A stretch of 10,807 nucleotides of DNA from Bacteroidota bacterium (GCA_030706665.1 JAUZOB010000093.1:1-10807); one strand, 5' to 3'; shown: positions 1 through 7,990, numbered from the stretch's first letter. Notes: generated by a model not told the origin, from the sequence alone. Program-made: numbers and translations.

Positions 1-19
1 CAAAAAGGGAGGGAGGAAT

Positions 20-63
20 AAAAAAAATCGTGGTTATATCGCCGGAATCGCGATAGAACCACG
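20..63 (-). terminator. Rho-independent terminator of the pyrF transcript
   Basis: Read on the minus strand, CGTGGTT (63-57) pairs with AACCACG (35-29). After one mismatch, TATCGC (55-50) pairs with GCGATA (42-37) around a 7-nt loop. The 13-bp stem is followed, after one A, by eight consecutive T (27-20). This is a textbook intrinsic terminator in the minus direction. On the plus strand the T run is absent, so it is one-directional. It closes the purM-prfA-pyrF unit. Confidence 0.9.
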
Positions 64-70
64 TGAACAG

Positions 71-98
71 GGTCCATGATTTTATTTAAACATGGACC
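71..98. other. Inverted repeat (hairpin) between pyrF and its terminator
   Basis: GGTCCATG (71-78) and CATGGACC (91-98) form a perfect 8-bp inverted repeat around a 12-nt AT-rich loop. Neither strand has a T run after it, so it is not a terminator by itself. In the minus-strand transcript it lies 33 nt after the pyrF stop codon and just before the terminator stem, so the mRNA would end in two tandem hairpins. It may be a 3'-end stabilising structure or a protein-binding palindrome; that role is inference. Confidence 0.55.
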
Positions 99-130
99 TT
101 AGAATATATCAATAAAGAAGATACAAAGAA

Positions 131-964
131 TTAAATTAGTTCTGCTTCAAGCAGGATCTCTTCCATTTCAACCTGTAGTGATTCGGCTTCTTCACGTGCT
201 CTTTTCGCAAAATTTTCATCACTGCCTGCATATAGTATTGAGCGGGAAGCATTGACAATAAGTCCACACTGATCATTTAATCCGTATTCCGCAACTTCCT
301 GCAAACTACCACCCTGTGCCCCTACACCCGGAACCAGCAGAAAATGATCAGGAACGATCTTACGGATCTCTTCAAGTTTCTCAGCTTTCGTTGCTCCGAC
401 TACATACATCAGATTATCCGTCGTTCCCCATTCTTTTGAGGTTTTCAATACTGTTTCGAAAAGAGCATCTCCTGTTTCAGCATCTTTGACATACTGGAAA
501 TTGGCAGCACCTTTATTCGAAGTCAGGGCAAGGAGGATAACCCATTTGTCCAGATAGGTCATAAAAGGCTTCACAGAGTCTTCACCCATATAGGGGGCAA
601 CGGTTACCGCATCAAAATCAAAATGATCAAAGAATGCACGGGCATACATATTCGATGTATTGCCTATATCACCACGCTTGGCATCAGCAATGATGAACAT
701 CTCCGGATATTCTGAGCGGATGTAGTTAACTGTTTTCTCAAGACTTACCCAGCCCTGAACACCCATGCACTCATAAAAAGCCAGATTTGGTTTATAAGCG
801 ATACAAAGATCCGCCGTAGCATCAATAATCTGTTTATTAAAAGCAAAGATGGGATCAGAAGTATCCATTAGGAAACGTGGAATTTTCTGAATATCGGTAT
901 CCAGTCCTACACACAGGAAGCTTCTCTTCCGACGGATTTGTTCAAAAAGCTGTTCAGCGTTCAT
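131..964 (-). CDS. pyrF: Orotidine 5'-phosphate decarboxylase (long type)
   Basis: A 277-residue cytosolic enzyme that decarboxylates OMP to UMP, the last step of de novo pyrimidine synthesis. The family's catalytic Asp-x-Lys-x-x-Asp signature is present as DAKRGD at residues 94-99, with Lys96 the expected proton donor. The substrate-binding region near the N-terminus (VGLDTD, 19-24), the PNLAFYE segment (59-65), the phosphate-loop region PGVGAQGG and the later NASRSILYAG all fit. The length matches the longer subfamily found in Bacteroidetes and Actinobacteria rather than the roughly 230-residue enterobacterial form. The ATG lies 13 nt beyond the prfA stop codon with no clear Shine-Dalgarno, as is common in Bacteroidetes, so the gene is probably translated from a shared mRNA with prfA. 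It is the last gene before the terminator at 20-63. Confidence 0.96.
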   Translation of the reverse strand: MNAEQLFEQIRRKRSFLCVGLDTDIQKIPRFLMDTSDPIFAFNKQIIDATADLCIAYKPNLAFYECMGVQGWVSLEKTVNYIRSEYPEMFIIADAKRGDIGNTSNMYARAFFDHFDFDAVTVAPYMGEDSVKPFMTYLDKWVILLALTSNKGAANFQYVKDAETGDALFETVLKTSKEWGTTDNLMYVVGATKAEKLEEIRKIVPDHFLLVPGVGAQGGSLQEVAEYGLNDQCGLIVNASRSILYAGSDENFAKRAREEAESLQVEMEEILLEAELI

Positions 965-977
965 ATATGATTAATTT

Positions 978-2063
978 CTAGATTTCACTCTCTTTCATTC
1001 TTTCGGCATTCTCTTCGAACTGCAGTTTTTCGATAATCTCACCGATTTCTCCATTCATGACAGCCGGAAGATTATACAGGGTCAATCCGATACGATGATC
1101 TGTCATTCGCCCCTGGGGATAGTTATAGGTACGTACTTTTGCAGAACGGTCACCGGTAGAAACAAGCGTGCGGCGACGGCTTGAAATCTCATCCATATGT
1201 CTTTGGTACTCCACATTATACATACGGGTACGAAGTTCTATTTTCGCTTTTTCCAGGTTTTTAAGCTGTGACTTTTCATCTTGGCACTGCACGACAATAC
1301 CGGTTGGGATGTGAGTCAATCGAACTGCAGAATAGGTTGTATTCACCGACTGTCCGCCAGGTCCCGATGAACAAAACCGGTCAATACGGACTTCGTTCAT
1401 ATCGAATTGAATATCGACTTCGTCAGCTTCGGGAAGCACAGCCACAGTAGCGGCAGAAGTATGCACGCGACCCTGTGTTTCGGTTGCAGGAACTCGTTGC
1501 ACACGATGCACTCCTGATTCATATTTCAGAATACCATAAACACCTTCGCCCGACACTTTACAAACAATCTCTTTATACCCGCCCGCTGTACCTTCGCTAA
1601 AGTCGGTAACTTCGAGACGCCAGCCTTTATTCTCTATGAATTTAGAATACATTCGGAACAAGTCACCTGCAAAGATCGAAGCTTCGTCTCCACCGGTCCC
1701 TGCCCGTATTTCAAGTATGGAATCTTTTGCATCTTCAGGATCGGCAGGAATCAACAGCATTCGGATCTCTCTTTCTTTTACCGGCATAAGTTGCTCTGCC
1801 TGTTCGATCTCTTCTTTTGCCATCGCCCTCAAATCCTCATCTGTTTCGGTTGCCAGAATCTCTTTACCGGATTCTTCTCCTTCAACCAGATTTTTATAAT
1901 CTCTGAAAGTACGCACCAGCTGATCCAAACGTTTGTATTCCTGATTCAGCTTTACATACCGCTTCATATCCGACATCACATCAGGGTCGGTAATCTGGGT
2001 ACTTACTTCTTCGAATCGATTGCGGATTGTATCGTATTTTTCTAATAATGAAAGATCTGCCAT
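978..2063 (-). CDS. prfA: Peptide chain release factor 1
   Basis: A 361-residue class I release factor, the usual RF1 length, which reads UAA and UAG in the ribosomal A site and triggers peptidyl-tRNA hydrolysis. The anticodon-like tripeptide is PAT (residues 192-194), inside GVHRVQRVPATETQGR. This is the RF1 PxT motif, whereas RF2 carries SPF, so the assignment to RF1 over RF2 is firm. The catalytic GGQ is at 236-238 in SSGPGGQSVNTT, the Gln methylation site in the family. The N-terminal coiled domain (about 1-100) and the C-terminal segment with NYPQGRMTDHRIG are complete. An AGGAG-like sequence lies about 14 nt before the ATG, rather far for a ribosome-binding site. The gene follows purM by 127 nt and precedes pyrF by 13 nt. 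I found no -7 box in the purM-prfA gap, so it is probably transcribed from the purM promoter. Confidence 0.98.
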   Translation of the reverse strand: MADLSLLEKYDTIRNRFEEVSTQITDPDVMSDMKRYVKLNQEYKRLDQLVRTFRDYKNLVEGEESGKEILATETDEDLRAMAKEEIEQAEQLMPVKEREIRMLLIPADPEDAKDSILEIRAGTGGDEASIFAGDLFRMYSKFIENKGWRLEVTDFSEGTAGGYKEIVCKVSGEGVYGILKYESGVHRVQRVPATETQGRVHTSAATVAVLPEADEVDIQFDMNEVRIDRFCSSGPGGQSVNTTYSAVRLTHIPTGIVVQCQDEKSQLKNLEKAKIELRTRMYNVEYQRHMDEISSRRRTLVSTGDRSAKVRTYNYPQGRMTDHRIGLTLYNLPAVMNGEIGEIIEKLQFEENAERMKESEI

Positions 2064-2146
2064 TTAAATTTATTTTGTCTCCTTTAACCGGATTTGTAAT
2101 TATTCTAATTAAAATTCTCAAATGAAAACATTCAACAAGACCGCTC

Positions 2147-2164
2147 CCCATCAAAACGGATGGG
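2147..2164. other. Short inverted repeat in the purM-prfA gap
   Basis: CCCATC (2147-2152) and GATGGG (2159-2164) make a 6-bp stem with a 6-nt loop, just after the purM stop codon on the minus strand. No T run follows, so it is at best a weak attenuator or an mRNA-processing structure between purM and prfA. The length is close to what chance allows. Confidence 0.3.
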
Positions 2165-2190
2165 AACTTCGGTTAAATCGGACACGGTAG

Positions 2191-3360
2191 CTAATACTCA
2201 AAAGTACCAAAATCGGAAGTAATGGTCAGCTTCTTCCCTTCAAAAGCTTCTACGCGACCAACAACCCGAGCATCAATATTGAATGATTGAGAGATGGCGA
2301 TAATTTCATTCGCCAATTCCGGACGGACATAAAATTCATAACGGTGTCCCATATTAAACACCTTATACATCTCCTGCCAGGATGTTCCAGACTGTTCATG
2401 GATAAGACGGAACAACGGAGGTACCGGGAAAAGATTATCTTTAATCACATGGACCTGATCGACAAAGTGCATTACTTTAGTCTGCGCACCGCCGGAGCAG
2501 TGAATCATCCCATGAATTTCTGATCTGAAACGATCAAGAACCTGCTTTACAACCGGAGCATACGTCCGGGTAGGCGACAATACCAGTTTCCCGGCATTCA
2601 GATCAACTCCCCCGACCGGCGAAGTCAACTTGCACTGACCGGAATAAACAAGATCATCAGGCACATTGGGATCAAAGGTCTCAGGATATGCTTCAGCAAG
2701 GTATTTGGCAAATACATCATGGCGGGCGGAAGTCAACCCATTGCTTCCCATTCCACCATTATATTCAGTTTCATAAGTTGCCTGTCCATAAGAAGCAAGT
2801 CCGATGATAACATCTCCGGCCTGAATTCGATCAGCCGAGATTACATCAGAACGTTTCATGCGACAGGTTACCGTAGAATCAACAATGATAGTACGCACCA
2901 AATCTCCGACATCGGCAGTCTCGCCGCCGGTCGAATAGATTGATATCCCCATGCGGCGTAAATCGGCAAGGAGTTCTTCTGTCCCATTTATGATTGCAGC
3001 AATAACTTCACCTGAAATTTTATTTTTATTCCGACCAATGGTCGAAGAGACCAGGATGTTATCAGTTGCCCCAATGCAAAGCAGATCGTCAAGATTCATG
3101 ATCAGAGCATCCTGTGCAATTCCTTTCCAAACCGAGATATCTCCGGTTTCTTTCCAGTAAGCATATGCAAGTGATGATTTTGTTCCGGCACCATCTGCAT
3201 GCATGATGTTACAATATTCCGGATCACCCCCCAGCAAGTCAGGGACTATCTTACAGAAGGCTTTTGGAAACAAGCCTTTATCTACATGCTGAATCGCTTT
3301 ATGCACGTCTTCTTTTGAGGCGGATACGCCTCGAAGATTGTATCTGGTTTCGTTACCCAT
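2191..3360 (-). CDS. purM: Phosphoribosylformylglycinamidine cyclo-ligase (AIR synthetase), Bacteroidetes-type
   Basis: A 389-residue member of the PurM/PurL/SelD/HypE ATP-dependent superfamily. It is expected to convert FGAM and ATP to aminoimidazole ribonucleotide in purine synthesis. Aligned by eye with E. coli PurM, I see the ATP/substrate motif DGAGTK (56-61; DGVGTK in E. coli), NLDDLLCIGA (89-98), GGETAD (145-150; GGETAE in E. coli), SNGLTSAR (206-213), LSPTRTY (261-267), HCSGGA (287-292) and MYKVFNMG (331-338). It is about 40 residues longer than E. coli PurM. Most of the extra sequence is a linker or insertion around residues 190-250, and the GGET loop lacks the usual MPGMY. It is plainly the divergent form seen in Bacteroidetes, placed beside prfA and pyrF. 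Catalytic equivalence to canonical PurM is inferred. The start is supported by a -7 box 23 nt upstream (3383-3390). Confidence 0.88.
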   Translation of the reverse strand: MGNETRYNLRGVSASKEDVHKAIQHVDKGLFPKAFCKIVPDLLGGDPEYCNIMHADGAGTKSSLAYAYWKETGDISVWKGIAQDALIMNLDDLLCIGATDNILVSSTIGRNKNKISGEVIAAIINGTEELLADLRRMGISIYSTGGETADVGDLVRTIIVDSTVTCRMKRSDVISADRIQAGDVIIGLASYGQATYETEYNGGMGSNGLTSARHDVFAKYLAEAYPETFDPNVPDDLVYSGQCKLTSPVGGVDLNAGKLVLSPTRTYAPVVKQVLDRFRSEIHGMIHCSGGAQTKVMHFVDQVHVIKDNLFPVPPLFRLIHEQSGTSWQEMYKVFNMGHRYEFYVRPELANEIIAISQSFNIDARVVGRVEAFEGKKLTITSDFGTFEY

Positions 3361-3382
3361 GTGATATTTAAAAAATACGGTG

Positions 3383-3390
3383 CAAAGGTA
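3383..3390 (-). promoter_or_regulatory. Bacteroidetes -7 promoter box for purM-prfA-pyrF
   Basis: On the minus strand the sequence reads TACCTTTG, an exact match to TAnnTTTG, the -7 element of the Bacteroidetes primary sigma factor, followed by C as is common. The expected transcription start is about 7-10 nt downstream, giving a short leader before the purM ATG at 3360. The -33 region at 19-nt spacing reads ACTG (3410-3413), only a partial match to TTTG. Confidence 0.6.
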
Positions 3391-3519
3391 ATATTTTAAG
3401 ACAAATGTTCAGTCACTAGAACCCGTGTTTGTCTAAAGGTATAGCATTGGATTAATAAAAAGCTGTTATTCCACAGTAATTTCACTTATACGCAAACTAC
3501 TTTTTCAACGAGTCAGAAG

Positions 3520-5502
3520 TCATTTTTCATGATAGCCGACAGAAAGGACTTTAAATTCAGTACGACGATTCAACATATGACATATCTCCTTTTGTTCTTC
3601 CGTCAGAATTTTATTAATAAATGCATCGTTCAGCTCATCTCCTTTTTTAAGAAAATTATATTGCCGGGCAATCTTACCTGTAATTGTCTTAGGCCATGTC
3701 TTTCCATACCCTTTAGCGACCAGCCGATCTTTTGCAACTCCCCTGGCAACAAGATAATCAACTGCCGACTGTGCCCTTTTCTGAGATAAGTCAAAATTAA
3801 ATTGTGCATCTCCCCTGCTATCAGTATGCGACATCAATTCGATTGTGATATTTGGATTTTGTTCTAACACTCCGACTAAGCTGTCAAGTGAGGCTTTTGC
3901 TCCTTCGGGCACTTCCCATTTCCCAAAATCATAACTCACATTTTCAATTTTAATTGGAAGATCCGTAGGGGTAATTTGCAATCTGACCGGAAACTCCTTA
4001 CTATCTTCAAGCCCTTTCGTTGAGAAATTTGCTTTTGAATTCAGGAAACCTTCCTTGAATGCAGCACATATATATTCCGTTTCAGGATTTAGTTTTAAAT
4101 GGAAACGTCCGTCCCCGGAACGAAGCTTCAGCATCGTTCCGTCAGTTCCGATAATTCTCACAAAAGCATTCCGCTCACGCTGATCTGTCTCTTTATTAAT
4201 AACCTCCCCGGTCAATACAAATTCTTTCGGGGGAAGAACGAAGGAATAAAGATCATCGCTCCTTGAACCGGAGCGATTTGAAGTAAACATTCCTCTCTCT
4301 TCATTCCCAACAAAACAAATCCCAAAATCATCCCCACACGAATTAAGGGGAGCTTTCATATTTTCAACAATCCACCGATTATTCTCATCCTTATGTGCTC
4401 TGAAAATGTCATACCCTCCCATTCCCGGATGATAGTCAGAAGAGAAATACAAATCTCCATTTTCACGGATACAAGGGAAGGTTTCATTCCCGGGAGTATT
4501 AATCTCAGGTCCCATATTTACGGGTTTACTCCAACCGTTCCCCTGCTTTTCTGCTTTCCAGATATCCATACCGCCACAACCACCCGGTCTGTCAGATACA
4601 AAATAAAGAGTGCCACCATCTGCAGATATTGAAGGATGCGCAGAGACAATGCTATCATCGGCAGCAAGATCTACTTTTTCTGCTTCAGACCATTGGCCTC
4701 CTGAACGGGTTGACCGGAACACTGATGTTCCATTATTTTTATTTTTTTGATATTGACAACGAGTAAAATATAAGACATCTCCATGAGAGCTTATGCTTGC
4801 GGCACCCTCTTCTTCGGCTGTATTAATCATTCCTTCGGTATCAATCAATTTGGGCAGCAGCCATTTTTGTTTTTGAATATCGAATGTAGAATAATAAATA
4901 TCAGCATACCCATCACCGGTAATACGACTTTTGCGATTTCGCTTCCCTATTTCACGCGAAGAAGTAAAAATCACTTCATTACTTCTTTCACCGGTAAGCA
5001 CAGGAGCATAATCTCCCCATTTAGAATTCAGTTCGCGTATTGGGGCAATTTTGTATCTGGATTGTTTAGCAATCCACGTCTTTGCATCCATACACCCCTG
5101 CAATCCGTTTTGAGCCTTGCGACTATCCGGAACTGTATCAAGCCAGGCCTGGTATATCTTACCAGCTTCATCATATTGCCCTGCCGAACGAAGTGCGTCA
5201 GCAAAACGCAGCAAAATCTTCCGATCTTTATTCTTTCGTTGAAGAGAATATCGATACCAGATTACAGCACGGTCATATTGTCCCAGACGGCTATAACATT
5301 CGGCTAACTTCTGAGCAAGAAAATTTTTACGAGTGTAATCTTTGCATTTACCATACGTTTTACGATAAGCATCAATGGCCTTTGCATATTCACCAGCATT
5401 ATAAGTTCCCTGAGCCACTCGAACCATACTTTGCTCTGAGCACCCGAAGAAAAATAGTAAGACGACAAACAAAAATGAAAGTCGGATTAAAGATCTGGTC
5501 AT
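3520..5502 (-). CDS. OmpA-family outer-membrane lipoprotein with TPR, PD40 propeller and carboxypeptidase-regulatory-like domains (PorE-like)
   Basis: A 660-residue predicted lipoprotein. The N-terminus has a short basic region, a hydrophobic core (about 8-19) and a lipobox FFGC with acylation at Cys21. TPR-like helices follow at about 30-135 (for example AGEYAKAIDAYRK). Next is a PD40/WD40-like beta propeller at about 165-420, with repeated blocks such as SADGGTLYFVSDRPGG (293-308) and NGDLYFSSDYHPGMGG (348-363). A carboxypeptidase-regulatory-like beta fold spans about 428-500. An OmpA C-terminal peptidoglycan-binding domain covers about 515-655, with HTDSRG (559-564), the expected diaminopimelate-binding Asp561 and Arg576, and NRRTEF near the end. 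This order matches PorE of the type IX secretion system in Porphyromonas gingivalis. Paralogues with the same order exist in Bacteroidales without that system, so I do not assign porE. The likely role is tethering an envelope complex to peptidoglycan. Confidence 0.85.
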   Translation of the reverse strand: MTRSLIRLSFLFVVLLFFFGCSEQSMVRVAQGTYNAGEYAKAIDAYRKTYGKCKDYTRKNFLAQKLAECYSRLGQYDRAVIWYRYSLQRKNKDRKILLRFADALRSAGQYDEAGKIYQAWLDTVPDSRKAQNGLQGCMDAKTWIAKQSRYKIAPIRELNSKWGDYAPVLTGERSNEVIFTSSREIGKRNRKSRITGDGYADIYYSTFDIQKQKWLLPKLIDTEGMINTAEEEGAASISSHGDVLYFTRCQYQKNKNNGTSVFRSTRSGGQWSEAEKVDLAADDSIVSAHPSISADGGTLYFVSDRPGGCGGMDIWKAEKQGNGWSKPVNMGPEINTPGNETFPCIRENGDLYFSSDYHPGMGGYDIFRAHKDENNRWIVENMKAPLNSCGDDFGICFVGNEERGMFTSNRSGSRSDDLYSFVLPPKEFVLTGEVINKETDQRERNAFVRIIGTDGTMLKLRSGDGRFHLKLNPETEYICAAFKEGFLNSKANFSTKGLEDSKEFPVRLQITPTDLPIKIENVSYDFGKWEVPEGAKASLDSLVGVLEQNPNITIELMSHTDSRGDAQFNFDLSQKRAQSAVDYLVARGVAKDRLVAKGYGKTWPKTITGKIARQYNFLKKGDELNDAFINKILTEEQKEICHMLNRRTEFKVLSVGYHEK

Positions 5503-5527
5503 AATTCAAATATTGCCATAGTGCATA

Positions 5528-5535
5528 CAAATATA
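5528..5535 (-). promoter_or_regulatory. Bacteroidetes -7 promoter box for the OmpA-family lipoprotein gene
   Basis: The minus strand reads TATATTTG, an exact TAnnTTTG match, 26 nt before the ATG at 5502. No TTTG is present at the expected -33 position. The box lies between the glnN terminator (5560-5597) and the lipoprotein start, where a promoter is needed. Confidence 0.5.
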
Positions 5536-5559
5536 ATAAACGAAGCGATACCGGATTTA

Positions 5560-5597
5560 TTATAATAAAAAAGGGCTGTCCTTTTCAAGACAGCCCT
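5560..5597 (-). terminator. Rho-independent terminator of glnN
   Basis: On the minus strand AGGGCTGTC (5597-5589) pairs perfectly with GACAGCCCT (5580-5572) around an 8-nt loop, and the T run starts inside the base of the stem (5572-5567) and continues as ATTATAA. It begins 27 nt after the glnN stop codon. On the plus strand no T run follows the stem. Confidence 0.92.
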
Positions 5598-5623
5598 CTA
5601 CAAAAAATTGAAAAGCTAAATCA

Positions 5624-7813
5624 TTAACGGGCAAACAGCAATTCCCTATATTTAGGCAATGGCCACAGTTCATTATCAACAAGAAGCTCAAGTTTATCGA
5701 TATGATAACGGATGTCTTCAAGGAATGGGCGTACGGTGCTATCGTATGCTTCAGCCTTTTCACGAGCATCTTCAATTACATTCGCCACTTTACGAGCTTC
5801 TACCATTTCGTCAACCTTAGTTGTAATGTAAGATACACGTTGAGATATCTCACGGATCATATCCTTACGTCCGGCAGCAAGTTCCTCGAATTCTTCAGCA
5901 GAGAAAATCTCTTTCAAACCACTTACATTTTGAACCAACTGAGTCTGGTAGTTTACACAGGTAGGAACAATATGGTTCATTGCCAGGTCACCAAACACAC
6001 GTGCCTCGATTTGGAGTTTCTTCATGAATTTTTCCAATTCAACTTCTGCACGGGCATGTAGTTCTACGCTGGACAGGACTCCTAATTTTTCAAACAGTTT
6101 AATAGTCTTTTCAGAAGTATATGCTTTCAATGCTTCCGGAACACTGGTAATATTAGTCAGACCACGTTCAGCTGCTTCAACTTTCCATTCTTCGCCATAA
6201 CCATTCCCGTCAAAACGAATCGTCTTGCACAGTTTGATATATTTCTTAAGAACCTTAAAGATCGCTTCATCTTTCTTATCACCTTTTTCAATCAAAGCAT
6301 CAACATCTTTTTTGAAGTCGATTAACTGAGATGCAACTGCTGTGTTTAACGCGATCATTGCTGAAGCACAGTTCGCAGAAGAACCAACAGCACGGAATTC
6401 AAAACGGTTACCGGTGAAGGCAAACGGAGAAGTACGGTTACGGTCAGTATTATCAAGAAGAATTTCAGGAATACGACCAATATCAAGTTTTAAAGTAGTC
6501 TTTTCATCCGGAGTCATCTTTCCTTCACTTACAGCTTCTTCCAAAAGATCAAGCATTTTTGACACATAATCTCCCAGGAATACTGAAATGATTGCAGGAG
6601 GTGCTTCGTTGGCTCCTAAACGGTGCATATTCGTAGCCGACATAATGCTGGCACGAAGTAAATCCTGATTATCAAAAACAGCCTTAATTGAATTTACCAC
6701 AAAAGTAAGGAACTGCATATTTGATTTTGGATTTTTACCGGGAGAGTGAAGGCAAACACCGGTATTTGTAGCCAGTGACCAGTTGCAATGCTTTCCGGAA
6801 CCGTTGATTCCGGCAAATGGTTTTTCGTGCAACAATACACGGAATCCGTGATGACGAGCAACACGACGCATTACATCCATAACCAGCTGATTGTGGTCAT
6901 TCGCCAGATTAGCTTCTTCGTAAACAGGAGCTAATTCGAACTGATTCGGAGCAACTTCATTATGACGTGTCTTAACTGGAATACCCAACAAATGGCATTC
7001 ATATTCCATTTCCATCATGAAAGCAGAAACACGTTCAGGGATTGAAGCGAAATAATGGTCTTCCAACTGCTGATCTTTTGCAGAAGAGTGCCCCATCAAA
7101 GTACGACCGGTCAGATTAAGGTCAGGACGTGCAAGATACAATCCTTCGTCAACAAGGAAATATTCCTGCTCCCAGCCTAAGTTAGCCCATACTTTAGTTA
7201 CATTTTTATCAAAATACTGACAAACATCAACCGCTGCTTTATCAACAACATTCAATGCTTTCAATAGTGGAGTTTTATAGTCAAGAGCTTCACCGGTATA
7301 AGAGATAAAGATTGTAGGAACACACAAGGTAGTTCCAACAATAAAGGCAGGAGAAGAAACGTCCCATGCAGTATAACCACGAGCTTCGAAAGTATTACGA
7401 ATTCCACCGCTTGGGAAAGATGAAGCATCAGGTTCCTGCTGTGCTAACAGCTTTCCGGAGAATGATTCGATAACTGTTCCGTCTTCAGTTGGTTCAATAA
7501 ATGCATCATGTTTTTCTGCAGTACCTTCAGTCAATGGATGAAACCAGTGTGTATAGTGAGTAGCACCATTTTCAATAGCCCACGCTTTCATTCCGATTGC
7601 AACCTGATCTGCAAGTTTACGATCAATGGTAGTTCCATTATCAATTGCATCGCATACAATTCGAAACGCTTCTTTTGAAAGGTATCCCTTCATTTTCTTG
7701 CGATCGAATACGAGTTTTCCGTAATAATCGGAGATACAATTTGAAGGACGATTGAATTCGACTGCTTTACGAGCCAAAAGTCCCTCTAATGCTTTAAATC
7801 TTACTGTAGCCAT
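5624..7813 (-). CDS. glnN: Glutamine synthetase, class III (GSIII)
   Basis: A 729-residue cytosolic enzyme that condenses glutamate and ammonia to glutamine with ATP, the entry point of ammonia assimilation. Length and motifs match the GSIII family first described in Bacteroides fragilis, not the roughly 470-residue GSI or the roughly 360-residue GSII. The N-terminal GSIII block includes HWFHPLTEGTAEKHD (89-103). The catalytic core carries GWEQEYFLVD (213-222), EVAPNQFELAP (286-296), the ATP/glutamate loop GINGSGKHCNWSL (335-347) and RNRTSPFAFTGNRFEFR (458-474). A helical C-terminal region specific to GSIII covers about 500-729. It is a single-gene unit with its own terminator and a complex upstream region that suggests nitrogen control. 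Some databases label this gene glnA. No adenylylation loop like that of GSI-beta is evident. Confidence 0.97.
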   Translation of the reverse strand: MATVRFKALEGLLARKAVEFNRPSNCISDYYGKLVFDRKKMKGYLSKEAFRIVCDAIDNGTTIDRKLADQVAIGMKAWAIENGATHYTHWFHPLTEGTAEKHDAFIEPTEDGTVIESFSGKLLAQQEPDASSFPSGGIRNTFEARGYTAWDVSSPAFIVGTTLCVPTIFISYTGEALDYKTPLLKALNVVDKAAVDVCQYFDKNVTKVWANLGWEQEYFLVDEGLYLARPDLNLTGRTLMGHSSAKDQQLEDHYFASIPERVSAFMMEMEYECHLLGIPVKTRHNEVAPNQFELAPVYEEANLANDHNQLVMDVMRRVARHHGFRVLLHEKPFAGINGSGKHCNWSLATNTGVCLHSPGKNPKSNMQFLTFVVNSIKAVFDNQDLLRASIMSATNMHRLGANEAPPAIISVFLGDYVSKMLDLLEEAVSEGKMTPDEKTTLKLDIGRIPEILLDNTDRNRTSPFAFTGNRFEFRAVGSSANCASAMIALNTAVASQLIDFKKDVDALIEKGDKKDEAIFKVLKKYIKLCKTIRFDGNGYGEEWKVEAAERGLTNITSVPEALKAYTSEKTIKLFEKLGVLSSVELHARAEVELEKFMKKLQIEARVFGDLAMNHIVPTCVNYQTQLVQNVSGLKEIFSAEEFEELAAGRKDMIREISQRVSYITTKVDEMVEARKVANVIEDAREKAEAYDSTVRPFLEDIRYHIDKLELLVDNELWPLPKYRELLFAR

Positions 7814-7841
7814 AGTTTAACCTTTATTTTTTATCCTGAAA

Positions 7842-7849
7842 CAAAAATA
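7842..7849 (-). promoter_or_regulatory. Proximal -7 promoter box for glnN (P1)
   Basis: The minus strand reads TATTTTTG, matching TAnnTTTG, 29 nt before the glnN ATG. The -33 position lacks TTTG and instead runs into the first copy of the repeat at 7863-7896. That arrangement would suit an activator-dependent promoter (inference). Confidence 0.5.
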
Positions 7850-7862
7850 GCAAGATAACTTT

Positions 7863-7896
7863 CACCCCCTATTTTTGAAGGGTGTTTTTTACATTT
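7863..7896 (-). promoter_or_regulatory. Candidate operator, copy 1 (glnN upstream repeat)
   Basis: CACCCC is followed by TATTTTTGAAG (7870-7880), then TG, six T and CATTT. The same order recurs 61 nt further from glnN at 7917-7959. This copy also has CACCC (7863-7867) and GGGTG (7880-7884) as an inverted repeat, as expected of a dimeric regulator site. It sits directly upstream of the P1 -7 box. No regulator can be named from the sequence. Confidence 0.4.
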
Positions 7897-7916
7897 CGAT
7901 TAACTTTTTCTTAATA

Positions 7917-7959
7917 CACCCCTGTCTTTTTATTTTTGAAGATTGATTTTTTGTCATTT
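7917..7959 (-). promoter_or_regulatory. Candidate operator, copy 2 (glnN upstream repeat)
   Basis: This second copy has CACCCC (7917-7922), TATTTTTGAAG (7931-7941, identical over 11 bp to copy 1), TG, then six T and CATTT. Copy 2 has 8 bases between CACCCC and TATTTTTGAAG where copy 1 has one, and lacks the GGGTG half, so it is more degenerate. The downstream TGAAACAAAAA (7960-7970) also recurs at 7837-7847 over the P1 box. Confidence 0.35.
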
Positions 7960-7990
7960 TGAAACAAAAAAACACCATTTTAAGTATAAG

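Noticed and set aside
4783..5504. Two long plus-strand open frames (174 and 140 codons) opposite the OmpA-family lipoprotein gene
   Set aside because: They lie entirely antisense to a well-supported lipoprotein gene, overlap each other, and show no recognisable motif or initiation signal. Their composition is that of reverse-strand translation.
5560..5775. 71-codon minus-strand open frame at the 3' end of glnN
   Set aside because: Out of frame with glnN, and it runs through the glnN terminator hairpin and its T run, so it would hardly be transcribed in full.
5702..6061. 119-codon plus-strand open frame opposite glnN
   Set aside because: Antisense to a conserved part of GSIII, with no domain pattern and no promoter.
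7840..7875. Sigma-54 type promoter for glnN
   Set aside because: A GG and a GC are present on the minus strand but 13 nt apart rather than 10, so the -24/-12 pattern is not met.
7863..7890. CACCC/GGGTG hairpin followed by six T, as a plus-strand terminator
   Set aside because: The stem is only 5 bp with a 12-nt loop and there is no plus-strand gene upstream; an operator-like repeat explains it better.
7889..7978. 29-codon minus-strand frame in the glnN leader, a possible leader peptide
   Set aside because: It is Lys-rich because the DNA is A-rich, has no ribosome-binding site, would start within a few bases of the predicted P2 transcript start, and has no run of a regulatory amino acid such as Gln.
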